Made by a program: the position numbers and the translations under genes
DNA from: Triplophysa rosa
Lineage: Eukaryota; Chordata; Actinopteri; Cypriniformes; Nemacheilidae
Direction: 5' to 3'
DNA: 64,000 nt
Assembly: GCF_024868665.1 (NCBI RefSeq)
Contig: NC_079900.1
Coordinates: forward strand, 1,491,232-1,555,231
Shown: one piece after another, positions 10,545 to 21,291 of the stretch
Numbering within the stretch: position 1 is the first letter of the stretch
How the letters are laid out: each line of letters begins with the position of its first letter
Notes under the pieces: model-generated
What the model saw: the letters and a program-made list of their open reading frames with translations, nothing else
Databases searched by the model: none
What the model was told of the DNA's origin: nothing

Positions 10545-11721
10545 TCTATGCTGGTTCAAATCCTACCTCTCCGGCAGATCCTTCAGGGTGTCATAGAGGG
10601 GCTTGCTGTCCACTGCTCACCACATGATCACTGGGGTCCATCAGGGATCAGTGCTTGGGCCACTGATTTTTTCCATCTACACGACTTTCTTGGGACCCAT
10701 CATACGGGCACACGGCTTCTCCTATCTCTGTTATGCTGATGACACCCAGATCTACATCTCGTTTCACCCAGACGATACCACTGTAGCAGCTCGCATTACA
10801 GCCTGCCTAGAGGACATCTCGGCTTGGATGAAAGAGCATCTCCTCCAGCTGAACTCTTCCAAGGCAGACCTACTCGTGTTTCCGGCACACCCCACGGTGC
10901 AGCACGATCTCACCATCCAACTTGGCAATAAAACAATCGCTTCTTCCAAAACAGCCAGGAACCTCAGAGTCATATTTGATGAACAGCTGTCCTTCAATGA
11001 TCACATTGCAAAGACAACGCGGTCATGCCGTTATGCCTTATTCAACATTAGAAAGGTTAGACCCTATCTCACTGAGCATGCGGCACAACTTCTTGTCCAG
11101 GCCCTGGTCATCTCAAGGTTGGACTACTGCAATGCTCTGCTTGCTGGTCTTCCTTCAAAGGCTATCAAACCGCTCCAGCTGGTTCAGAACGCAGCAGCAC
11201 ACCTCATCTTCCAACAGCCCAGAAGGGCTCATGTGACGCCCCTTTTCATCTCTCTCCACTGGCTACCGGTTGAAGCCCGAATCAGATTAAAGTCACTAAT
11301 GCTTGCCTACTACTATCACTGGATCTGCACCGACATACTTTCACACCCTCCTATACCCCATCAAGATCCCTGCGTTCAGCAAACCAGCGGCGTGTTGTAC
11401 TGCCTTCCCATAAGGGCAGTAAATCGCTTTCCCACTCATTCTCCTTCACAACTCCTTCCTGGTGGAACATTCTACCTAATTCAGTCCGGTCAACCACATC
11501 TCTCACAATATTAAAAAAACTACTTAAAACCCATCTCTTTTGTGAATACTTGACAGACAAATGAAAAAAAACCTCACCCTCTCTCTTTCTCTCAACAGGT
11601 AGTGGTCTAGCTTTTGTTGAAACTAGTAACTTTGTATTGGCACCTATTGCATTATTGCTCCTTAAACTCTTTGTAAGTCGCTTTGGATAAAAGCGTCTGC
11701 TAAATGACTAAATGTAAATGT
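10545..11721 (+). mobile_element. 5'-truncated L2-type LINE (right arm)
   Basis: Mirror of 1653-2829. It has the same 5' truncation point inside the RT domain and the same tail (AAGTCGCTTTGGATAAAAGC) ending in TAAATGTAAATG. Confidence 0.85.
10603..11514 (+). pseudogene. L2-type LINE reverse transcriptase, C-terminal part (right arm)
   Basis: An open frame of 303 codons runs from HQGSVLGPL to the C-terminus and keeps the catalytic YADD (near 10730). It differs from the left arm at YADD against YAED and at NSSKAD against NTTKAD. It lacks the N-terminal RT fingers and the endonuclease, so it cannot mobilise itself. The frame is intact to the TAA at 11512-11514, beyond which the 3' UTR and tail follow. 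Confidence 0.85.
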
Positions 11722-12104
11722 AAATATATAGAGGAACGTCTTTGTACAGACCAATGATTGATTCAGGAGGCAGAATTGTGTTCTGTGCTGTACTTCCTGA
11801 ACACACTTGTACAGTTGCATAGGAACAAGCTTGTTTAGCTGCTGCATCAGCAAGAGCATTACCTTTTGCTTCAGTAGTATTAGTTCTGAGATGTGCTTTC
11901 ACTTTGATCACAGCTAATTTCTTTGGAAGTTTCATGGCAAACATCAGATCTTTTACTAATCCAGCATGCTTAATGGGGGATCCATCAGAGGTTAGAAACT
12001 GTCTACTTTGCCAAATGACACCAAAATCATGAATTACCCCAAAAGCATACCTGGAATCAGTGTAGATATTCGCAACCGATCCTGAAGCTAGCGTGCATGC
12101 TCTA
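11722..12104 (-). pseudogene. ERV RNase H fragment (right arm)
   Basis: Mirror of 1270-1652, with IYTDSRYAFG and NALADAAAK. This copy directly abuts the intact EnSpm at 12105. The ERV coding sequence broken here resumes on the far side of the EnSpm at 20578 in the same orientation and compatible frame, with only a TA duplicated. That identifies the pol gene as the EnSpm target. Confidence 0.88.
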
Positions 12105-12544
12105 CACTCTAAAAAATGCTGGGTTAAAAATAACCCAATTTGGGTTATTTTGGTAACCCAGCGCTGGGTCAAAAAGGGTCGAACCCAGCGCTGGGTTATT
12201 TTAACCCAGCTGGGTTGGGTTAACTGTTTGACCCAGCATGCTGGGTTATTTTTTTGACCCAAAATTGGGTTAAAAATAACCATAATGCTGGGTTAACCTC
12301 AACCCAAAATGGGTTATAAATTACACCTAGGTATTTTAATATTAATAGTGTATTTGTGAAAAGTAAACGTTGTGTTTGTGTGCTGGGGTCTGAGAGAAGC
12401 GCATGGCAAATCAAGTGGGGAAAAAACAAGTTTATTTTTTTAACCTGCCCGTTCAGCATGTGTAGAACAAGAATTGTTCAAAATAAACGGCCAGGTTTGT
12501 TGAGTAAACAAGTAAAACCTCAGTAGTTCATTAAGCAAAATAAA

Positions 12545-13030
12545 CATTCTACATTTCCTAAGAAAGAAATGGTTAGGAATAATACATCAACTGTAGTGTA
12601 AAAGAACATTGACATTAAAACATTCTCAAACTTTCTACAACTTTTTGAACACTATGCACATCAGCACAATGTCAGCATCAGTTAACATTCTGCAAAAAAT
12701 AAACTGCATAAATTCTACATTTCCTACGAGAGAAATTGTCACAGTAAAATCATTGGCTTTAAAACATTCTCTTAACTTGTTTTACACTATGCACATCAGC
12801 ATGTCAGAATCAGTAAACATTCGCCAAAGCAACAAACTGCATAAATTCTGTTTTCCTAAGAGAGAAATTGTCACAGAAAAATATATTGTAAAAACATTGG
12901 CATTAAAACATTCTCAGAACATGTGTAACACTTTATGCACCTCTGCACAGTGTCAGAATCAGTTAACATTCAGCCAAAATAACAAACTGCATACATTCTG
13001 TTTTCCTTAGAGAGAAAGGGTCACAGTAAG
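12545..13030 (-). repeat. Three tandem units downstream of the SAM-gene stop (right arm)
   Basis: Mirror of 345-830. On the minus strand, directly 3' of the stop codon at 13076, units of 150, 132 and 166 bp each contain a TTTCTCTCTTAG/G-like motif. Confidence 0.75.
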
Positions 13031-13075
13031 AACTTAAAGCAAAATAAATTGCATCAGCAAAGCTGTGGTCAATAA

Positions 13076-16000
13076 CTACTGTTTAGCAGCAGATATAAAA
13101 GCACGTAGAATTCTTATTGATGGAGTTTCATCTCCAAGAAGTCCAAACACCACAGTCTGTAGAAACTGCCAGACGGGGGAGCACTGCTTGGGGTAATTGA
13201 TATCGAAGACGTAGAATGCTTTAAAGCAAACATCTACTGCTGCCAGCAATGTTTCTTGCTCAAGTGCTTCTCCATTTAGTATAACAAAAGCCTGAAAGCA
13301 CTGGTTGTCTCCCAGCATGAGAACATAGGGAAATTCGATTGTGCCTTTTGATCGCAGGTATTCAGCCATGTTGGTACCAATCTGAAAAAAAAAATATGTG
13401 AGAACAGAGCTCAAAACTAATGTACAAACCAGAGTGCATAGTGTGAAAGTTAACCCAATAATCCGAAGGGAATAAATAAAAAAAACTTGCTGAAATCCTT
13501 TATGGAAGAACCCGATATTAGTATTTTCCCATAGTTGATTTGGCCTCAGAGTAATTAAAGATTTCTTGGGAAATGTGAAGGCAAAAAATGGCTTATAGTG
13601 ATTGATTGCATTTTTTACAAGATTTATACACTTGAAATTTTAAGAGCTGTAGCTCACATTTTTACAGAGTGCTAATAAATATGGAGATCACACTGTCTTG
13701 TGACACCTTGATGTGCTTTTAGCTATGGCTGTTTACTTACCGGTTGTATGTCTATGAAAGCCTTCCTGGTTTCAATAAATGTTGGTCTGAACATTTTCCT
13801 TCCGATCTTATAGGCTGATGTTGGAAGGACTACAGGTAGAACAAGTAAGGCGATGTCACTCTGATGGTCTGCAATTAAAATTAAACGAGTTCATGTAATC
13901 ACTTAAAGTGCTAGCATCCTTAAAATTTGACTCAAAGGGTTAAGTTTTTTACAAAGGGCAAAATAAATATAAAAAATTAGTTTGGAATGATATGAGGGAG
14001 AGTAAATAATTTACTCTTAGATGCAGAGTAAAATAATTGCATCTAGGCAGACTCAAACATAAATGCTTCATGACAAAATTATCAGTTAGATGAACTAACC
14101 CCGTTAATCCCAATTACCTGCTGACATAGTTTCTAAGTTAGAAAGCAAATGAAGAGCCTGCTTTTCTCGGCTGGCGAACTGTAGGATCGTATCCTTGAAG
14201 ACAGGCACCCTGTTCTCGGTGAGTTTTGAAGCAGAGTCAGGATTCAGAATTGAAAAGTCCTGGGATATCTACAGTACAAGAAAAAGACACAGAAAGTTAT
14301 TGTGTATACTATAAAACGTAACATTTTTTCAAACTCACCATGCCCGGAGTGTCGAGGAGACGTGGATACTCCTTGACTATTTCCATAACTGCTTTGGTTC
14401 CATTATCTCGAATCCATTTGGCCCGATGGATGGCTGTCTCTTTCATGTATTGTTCAATCTGACTTGGTGGCCAGATATTATTTTTAAGCCACTCATTTGA
14501 ACTGCTCGTTCTATGTCCACAGTTGATTCTGAGCAAAAATGTAATCACAAACAAATAAATGAGAAAATATTAACTTGCTAGATACGGGTGGGCGGAATGA
14601 CCAAAAATCTATTTCACGGAATGAGTAGTTTTATTTCACGATAACGATATATTTAAAAATAATTCCATTATATCGCCCAGCCCTACAAGATGCATAATTA
14701 TAATTGCAAACCCTACCTGGCAAAGTTAAGTTAGTGGTTTCTTCTGGGTTGTCTGATAAACTCTGAATTGGTCTTCGTCTATAGACCCTTTTGCGTACAT
14801 TACGAAGGTGCTCCTCCAAGAAGCCTGTGGCAGGTCTGTGATTTCGACCCGGACTGCATGCTTCCTTGTGTTTTAAAAAGAAAAACAGGATTAGAAAATA
14901 TGCTATGACTGGCAGCAACACCCTTTATATCTACATTTTTAGCTGTGTTAACCAATTTGTAATTGTATTATTCAATTTAATTATAAGTTGGATTCATAAA
15001 TTCATTTGTTTCTGTAAACAGCTTAATGTAACATTTTCCACTTAGAACCCACGTTCATCACACTGTACTCACATAGCCTTTACCTTGGCAGTCCTTAAGG
15101 CATGGAAACTGTTCAACAACAGATGAAGCCAAGATGACTTTTGTACCTGCAGATGGACTAAAGCCAACAAAAGTAATGCACTTTGTCGATTAAAAATGCA
15201 CACAAACACATTGAAATTTTTTCTTAAGCACTTACTTTTCCCCAAAGCGCCTCATCAGATGTGACACCAATATCCGAACCATGGCTCGTCTCTGATGAAT
15301 TGAAATGCAGTGCTTTTCTTCTATACCTTTAATAATATCATTTCCATCAGCTGTTGCCAGGAGGATGTCTCTTACGTTCTACAAAACATAACACTTGTTA
15401 AGAACTGAAACATAATTCTCTCAATTTAAATAGGTTCTTGAATGTTCGTCTAGTAAAACAGACTAATGCCACAGAAAAAAGTAAACCTACAAATGCAGTT
15501 ATTTCCCCCAGAGATATATTGGATTCATGACCATGCTCCTCTGCACTTGGTTTTTCAGATACTGCTCTGGTAACTGTGCCAGGATCTGGGATTGATTCCT
15601 ATAAAAGAAATTGTAGTATATAGATGATATGCAAGGTTGAATTATAAATTCTGATTGACACACAGTACAATAGAAGGGAAATTTACCTGTATTAATTCTG
15701 ACAGAATATATCATATTTTATTTAAGTGTTACTGAACAACAGTTGGTTAACAGTAAACTTAATCTTCACTTTCAGCAAGTTTTGACTACCATATTTATTT
15801 TGATGTCACCAAATCGTAAACATCTCTATGTTTTGTGATGTGCCCATGATGACTGATATTATTATTACCAGAATATTGTTTATCATTGCAAGAGGTAGTA
15901 TTGGGTAGTAGGTGTAGACAAGCATTACCTTTATTTTAGTGCGATTATATCTGACATTAAAACCAAAAAAATAAAAATTACATTAAACTAATACTCACTT

Positions 16001-19000
16001 CCACAGCTTAGACTGATGATAAGCCATTTTGGCTTAAACAGGAAAATGCTGAAATGTTAAAACTAGTATTGTATGGGATGCTCTTTACAACTGGAGTAAG
16101 CAGTGTGTAAAACGTATGCTCTTCAATAAATACTGCTTAAATTAAACAATGTATCATCAGCCTTTATGGTTGCCTCTAAAATAGCCTGTATCTCAGAGAA
16201 ACGTAACGATCACTGTCATTCTCTTTAAAGGACGTCACAACATGGAGAGGGTGGTGATCATCAAGTGACTGGATGTCCACCAAGTCAAGTGCAGAAGAAG
16301 GAGATACAGTGAAAGCAAAAAAATGTCTGTTAAATCCCACTGTCTCCCATTGTTTCACAATAAATTTGATTTTGGTGTCAATGAGAACAATGTTTTGAAT
16401 TGTTCCGAACTGGGGCTCACCATCAGCAGAGTGAGACACAAAAAGTGTCATTCCTGACCTGTAGGTAGTTCCCTTAAATTTTATCCAAGCAGGCAAGTAG
16501 ACATCTGAGAACAATGGAGCTCCAACAAAACCACATTTTACTTTTTCAAAATTCTCTAATAATGCCAGGAGTGTGGTGTATCCTGGACCAACTTCCAAGT
16601 CATGTGAGAACATCTGGCCAGACAACATGATGTAGCACATCATCATTTGGTGTCGGTAAGCCTGCGTTTTACAAATATTGCGAAAATTGCACGTTATATG
16701 GCTTACTCTCTTAAAAAAGCCATGTTTGGCCTCGAAACGCATGCACCAAAACTGGACCAAAGGTCCGAGTTTCCTGATAGCCCCAGGATAATGAAGCATA
16801 AAGTGGTGTTTTGGCTTCAGATGCCTGTCTGGATAAAGCTCCAAAAATAGTCTGTGGTGTTCCTCAATCAGATGTTGTAAAAATATAACTGCCTCTGCAG
16901 TCAAAGCTGGAGAAAAAATCATCTCCATACAGCCAAGCAAAGAAAGCAGTAGTTCCCAATGCTTGTGACCTTCTGGAATCAAATCACCAATCATAAGAGG
17001 TAGTAGTCTCAGAAGGCACCATGTCTGGGCTGCAGTCTGTCTGATGGCCCCATCAGGATTTTTAAGATCTTGAGGCTTTATGGCAGATGGCTTGTTGTGA
17101 CTATCAGAGAAGCCATAGTCAAAGCTTGTCAGTCTATTATTGAGTTTATCAAGGGTTAAGAGTTTTTGTTCAATCAAAGAATTGAGAATAAGCTTTATTT
17201 CATAACCTCCAACCCCTTCTAAAATGTCATGCATAACATCTGGAGTCACGTTGTCAGTTACATGGTAGCACTGAAGTTTATTTAGTGCACACTCTCGTTT
17301 AATGCCAGTTTCAGTAGGGTTATTCTGAAGTAGATCCGAGTTATACAGACTCAGAAACAGACCAAACTGAGGAAATTTACAATCATGTAAAAACACCTTA
17401 ATTTAAGTCGGGCAGTCGTGGCCTAATGGTTAGAGAGTTGAACTCTTGATCAGAAGGTTGCCGGTTCAATCCTCAGAGCCAGCGGGTAATGACTGATGTG
17501 CCCTGGAGCAAGGCACCTTACCCCTACTTGCTCCCCGGGCGCTGCAGTGATAGCTGCCCACTGCTCCGGGTGTACGTGTGGTCACCACTTGCTGTGCGTG
17601 TGTTCACTACTCTCTGGATGGGTTAAATGCAGAGGTCACATTTCGGGTATGGGTCACCATACTTGACAAATAATTAAAATGATTGATTGTCCACACTGTG
17701 TATATAGCAACTGTTCAGATCCGATTTGAGTGTCCCGTGGTTGTCTCTCATTTTTTGCAATATCTGATTTGGTTTCTATGGCAATGACAGGGAGCGTTGA
17801 ACTTCATGCGTCGCTGTGCAAATCGATGATGATGTCATACGCTGATCAATCTGAGCCGAAAACTGCTCAATTTTCTTACAATATGACGGTGTGTAGCCGC
17901 TGCACTGTATTACCATGTCTAATGAACCTGCTGCTGAAGTGTATGAAGCTGGTATGTGTGGCTTTATTCACTGCTCGCGTCTTCTCCAGCACAGACAACA
18001 ACAGCCATGTATCTGCAAAGACGTCTGTCCTGGCGTTTCAACGTGGAGTTTCACGTGGTGCGAGAACGTATAGTAAGACGAAACCTACTCAAATCTAAAT
18101 TTAATGGAGATGTGCTGTATTCTGATTTTGACCGATGATGTTACGTTTATAAATCAGGATTTAAGCAGCGGTTAAAGTGACTGCTGGTGGCATTCAGTTG
18201 TAAAATACAGTATAATGTGACAAGATCAGAGTAGAAGAAAAACAGATATCAAGTGCTAACACTAACAAGACGCAAACACAGCGTCATGTCACAAATATGC
18301 AAATTAATTTGTGACGTCACCAGCAACACAAGTCCGTCAAAATCCTGTGAACACTGTACTCAATCTTGGATAAGCGCGGATAGACAAGTTCGACACATGC
18401 GAAGTACGTCACCGCGTGGACGTGGCTGATTCAACATTTGGGGGCAGGCGCATGCGGCATTTAGTGATAAGGCAAAAGTATGGTCCGGCTGTCCGTGTCC
18501 CGCTTGACGTAATTTTCGTCATCAGGAGCGTCGCTCAGACTGGACGCATACAACAGCTCATGCGTGGAAAAATGTTGAATCAGCTGCGTCCACTCGATGA
18601 CGTACTTCGCCACGAGAACACCACAAAGCAAACGCATCCAGGTTGCATGCTCGAGTGTTAGGCGCACAACCTGAATGCGCATGCGTTGAAGTGCTCTCAT
18701 GGACGCACGTCGTAGACTGACAGGGTAGAGAAGAATATGTTGATTAAAGTACTTTTCTGGACCTTGACGGGAACAATTAGCATGATGTCTATGTGGTGGT
18801 ATGGAATATCTCGGAGGTGGATCTAAAATATCTTAACTTGTGTTCTGAAGATGCAAGGTCTTAAATCGTGTAGAACGTCATGTGGGTGAGTTAACATTAC
18901 AAAAATTAGATTTTTGGGTGAACTATCCTTTTAAATAAAACTTTAACCTTGAATAAAGCAGTGCATTACACTTGCATTGCTATAAACAACACTGTAAGAT

Positions 19001-19086
19001 ATTATACATTCACACTTACCTTCAAATGTGGGAATTAACTCCTCAAGTTTCCATTCTCTAAGCTTACTTTTTACATATTCATCCAT
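13076..19086 (-). CDS. Multi-exon SAM-domain protein encoded inside the EnSpm element (SAMD3-like family)
   Basis: Nine coding exons with GT/AG borders are visible on the minus strand: 19020-19086 (starts at ATG, MDEYVKSKLREWKLEELI, first half of a SAM domain), 15491-15598, 15236-15378 (VRDILLATADGNDIIKG), 15073 or 15084 to 15146, 14717-14864 (HLRNVRKRVYRRRP), 14339-14528, 14118-14268, 13741-13868 and 13076-13381 (stop TAG). The exon for the second half of the SAM domain was not found; the interval 15600-19020 holds the transposase and inserted repeats, so it may be lost. The layout resembles a large uncharacterised fish SAMD3-like family (from memory). A protein-interaction role is likely from the SAM domain; its function in transposition is unknown. 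Confidence 0.78.
16176..17396 (-). CDS. Tnp2-like EnSpm/CACTA transposase, C-terminal portion
   Basis: A 406-codon open frame, the longest in this element, ends at a stop at 16176-16178. DVMHDILEGV lies at about residues 53-62, KPKHHFMLHYP near 193-203 and MRFEAKHGFFK near 218-228; these are hallmarks of Tnp2-type transposases in animal EnSpm elements. CACTA transposases cut and paste the element through its termini. The frame is open into its 5' end, where a tRNA-derived SINE begins at about 17403, so the N-terminal part is missing or lies in an unrecognised exon. Same strand as the SAM gene and located between its first and second recognised coding exons. Confidence 0.75.
   Translation of the reverse strand: MFLHDCKFPQFGLFLSLYNSDLLQNNPTETGIKRECALNKLQCYHVTDNVTPDVMHDILEGVGGYEIKLILNSLIEQKLLTLDKLNNRLTSFDYGFSDSHNKPSAIKPQDLKNPDGAIRQTAAQTWCLLRLLPLMIGDLIPEGHKHWELLLSLLGCMEMIFSPALTAEAVIFLQHLIEEHHRLFLELYPDRHLKPKHHFMLHYPGAIRKLGPLVQFWCMRFEAKHGFFKRVSHITCNFRNICKTQAYRHQMMMCYIMLSGQMFSHDLEVGPGYTTLLALLENFEKVKCGFVGAPLFSDVYLPAWIKFKGTTYRSGMTLFVSHSADGEPQFGTIQNIVLIDTKIKFIVKQWETVGFNRHFFAFTVSPSSALDLVDIQSLDDHHPLHVVTSFKENDSDRYVSLRYRLF
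17403..17690 (+). mobile_element. tRNA-derived SINE (HE1-like)
   Basis: The head has a pol III A box (GTGGCCTAATGGTTAGAG) and B box (GGTTCAATCCT). The body contains TGCTCCCCGGGCGCTGCAGT and ends GGGTCACCATACTTGAC. It matches the copy at 24848-25082. It abuts the 5' edge of the transposase frame. The name HE1 is from memory. Confidence 0.8.
17700..18940 (+). other. Unassigned insert between SINE and SAM exon; repeat-like end at 18880-18935
   Basis: No convincing coding frame. ATTTTTGGGTGAACTATCCT at about 18906 is a very common end of fish DNA transposons (memory), so part of this stretch is probably a non-autonomous element. The missing 5' transposase and SAM exons would be expected in this interval. 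Confidence 0.45.
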
Positions 19087-19176
19087 CTGAAAAAAAGTTA
19101 CAAGACATCTTATCATTCTAGACACATTTTAATATAAATCCTCAATTAGGTAAAGTGGCATGTAAATAATAATCTA

Positions 19177-19447
19177 TATATGAAGAGTTCAGATGCAAAA
19201 CCCTCTAACTTAAGTCCGTCAGACGACGTTTCGTTTAAACGAGCATTTTTATCAGGCCCCTCCATGTACTTCCAGCATTACCAGATAGTTCAGATCGGGC
19301 AGAGTGTGGTATTTAGTGGGTTTTTTATTTGGTGCAAAATTATTTGAGGTAACGTATAATATGTCTGGAGAGCATTCATTGCACATCATAATCTAATTTT
19401 TGACGACGGTGGCTTCTAGAGGGGTTTGCATCTGAACTCTTCATATA
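19177..19447. mobile_element. Short MITE with ~30 bp terminal inverted repeats
   Basis: TATATGAAGAGTTCAGATGC at 19177 is inverted as GCATCTGAACTCTTCATATA ending at 19447. The ends could reflect a TA target duplication. It lies in the upstream intron of the SAM gene. Confidence 0.7.
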
Positions 19448-19995
19448 ACAATCGTGGTCGCTGTCGTTGGATTCCAAGCTTATTCGACACAATCTTTTAT
19501 AGAAGAACGAACTATACCATGCACACAGAACCAGCAGCCTGCTAACGTTACATTTAAAACTTTCGAATTGAAACACCGGCGTCGGAAAACTTATATTAAA
19601 TAAATGAATGTCTGATTTATTCAAGAGAAATGAAAATGAACGTCATGATTTAACGTTACGTTAGTTATCTTAATGGGTCTAAGCATGGCTGTCTGCTTAA
19701 AAGCAGGTTTAACGTTTAAGACAGCTAAAAATCCACTGAAGTCAACATGATATAGTAGTCTCTGTGTGAACAAATATATTGTGATGTAATGAATGAATAA
19801 CTACACGAAAATTGTCACAAACTGAACACTTGCTAGGCGGGAAATTATCGTGCTAACAGAAACTCAGGGCAGCAAGGCCAACTTGACCGTATCAATAACC
19901 GCAATTATAACAAACAACTTATAATACACCAAAATGTATCTAAAATATAAAGTATACAATTTAACAAATACTAAAGTCATTTTACATCTTCTTAC

Positions 19996-20120
19996 CTTTT
20001 CTGGCCTCAAGAATCCAACGCCGAGCCTCTGCTTCAATTTTCGCGCCCTCTCACTTCACTGAGGAGACTGCGTTTACTAATTGCGCAGCACATTCGCCAA
20101 CAAAAAAATAGTCCTTAAGC
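19996..20120 (-). promoter_or_regulatory. Probable 5'-UTR exon and promoter side of the SAM gene
   Basis: On the minus strand a GC-rich stretch ends in CCAGAAAAG followed by the donor GTAAGA (19991-19996). A good acceptor, TTTTTTTCAG, immediately precedes the ATG at 19086. This supports a noncoding first exon near 20050. No clear TATA box was seen. Confidence 0.5.
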
Positions 20121-20577
20121 CCGCTGCGTTGGGTTTTGAAGTGTCGTCAAGAAAAGAAGACTAAAAGGCTTATTTTAAATACACTATGAGTGAAGCGTTT
20201 TCATTACATGTCCTAAGAAAGTTTACAATTTCCCTCTCACTTGTCCCTCCCACTGGTTACTGCAGGATACACGCCGATTTAACCCCCAAAGTTCACCTCA
20301 GGCATATTCACATTTAACGCTATTTAGTTTTTTTTTCCCGCATACATATTTCTGCCAAAAGCCGCAAACGGTAGGCGGAGTGTTATCAACACTGAGGGAA
20401 CCTTCGGAACTTGTTTAACGTGACGTGCATGCTCTCTTTAACGTCCGCACGAACAACCCAGCACTGTTGGGTTACGGTCGCCAACCCAAATTTGGGTCAA
20501 ATCAACCAGTTTTCGTACCCAGCGGTCTTAACCCAGCGTATGGGTTAAAAAAATAACCCAGCAGTTTTTAGTGTGTA

Positions 20578-21290
20578 GTTAAGGCTACTAGTTCTGCAGC
20601 TTGAGCTGAAAAATGATCTGAAAGACGACCTGAAGCTACCACTTCAGTGGTGGAACTGACTGCATAACCTGCTCGTCTGTTACCTTCAATGACTTGAGCT
20701 TAAACATCAACAAACAACTCTAATTCTGCATTCTCTATGGGAGTTTCTGTTACTTCACTCGTAGGTGTGTATGTAAGTGTAACACAATCATGAGTCATTT
20801 CTCCAACATCCTCTAACACAACTTCAGTCATTGCAGACATCATACATGAGGATAGGTTTGTGACTGGCGCACGCTGTAAAACAATGTTCGGGGCTGTGAG
20901 GGTTGTTAACCAATTTCCCCAACAAGAGGAGGTGACAGAAGTGACCTTTTCTTGATTCATTAGTGCGGACACTGCATGAGGGAATCTTAAGTTTACAGTC
21001 TGTCCTAACACCATTCCTGATGAAGCCTGAAGAGCTAGATGAACTGCCTGCACTGCTCTAAGACATGGGCCCATACCTTGAGCGACTATGTCAAGTTTAC
21101 CAGAATAGTAATGAATTGGGCGTAAACTGCCCCCATGATCTTGCATTAGGCAAGTTTTCATGGACATAAAGCATGAAAGGTCTATCAGACTATGCAATTC
21201 CTAATGCTGGTGCTTGACATAGTGCTTTCTTCAAATCATTGAAAGCTTTGAGATTTATTTCTTCCATACAAACAGTATCAGAATCTTTAA
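20578..21290 (-). pseudogene. ERV pol: RT connection and first part of RNase H, degraded
   Basis: Downstream of the RT palm, translated segments in several frames resemble the connection domain and the first RNase H strands, ending beside the EnSpm terminus with an AELVALT-like motif. No single frame is open across it; the longest run (20700-21197) is probably partly out of frame. The rest of RNase H lies across the transposon at 11722-12104. Confidence 0.65.
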
Positions 21291-21291
21291 C

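Larger units (their letters stand above)
7038..13373 (-). repeat. Right arm of the ~13.4 kb inverted repeat
   Basis: Reverse-complement partner of 1-6325. Pairing begins at the DIRS terminal repeat near 7038 and is last visible at 13373, opposite base 1. Beyond 13373 there is no partner in the window. Confidence 0.97.
12105..20575 (-). mobile_element. End-to-end EnSpm/CACTA transposon carrying two genes
   Basis: Left terminus CACTCTAAAAAATGCTGGGT (12105) and right terminus, read inward, CACACTAAAAACTGCTGGGT (from 20575) are inverted repeats. Both are followed by AACCCAGC-rich subterminal arrays. Flanking TA (12103-12104 and 20576-20577) is the target duplication; deleting the 8471 bp element rejoins ERV pol. 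Inside, on the minus strand, are a spliced SAM-domain gene and a Tnp2-like transposase. Later insertions include a SINE (17403-17690) and a MITE (19177-19447). Assignment to EnSpm/CACTA rests on the CAC-termini, the subterminal repeats and the transposase type. Confidence 0.88.

Noticed and set aside
18416..18700. Overlapping open frames on both strands
   Set aside because: No motif, no splice context; probably inside a non-autonomous repeat.
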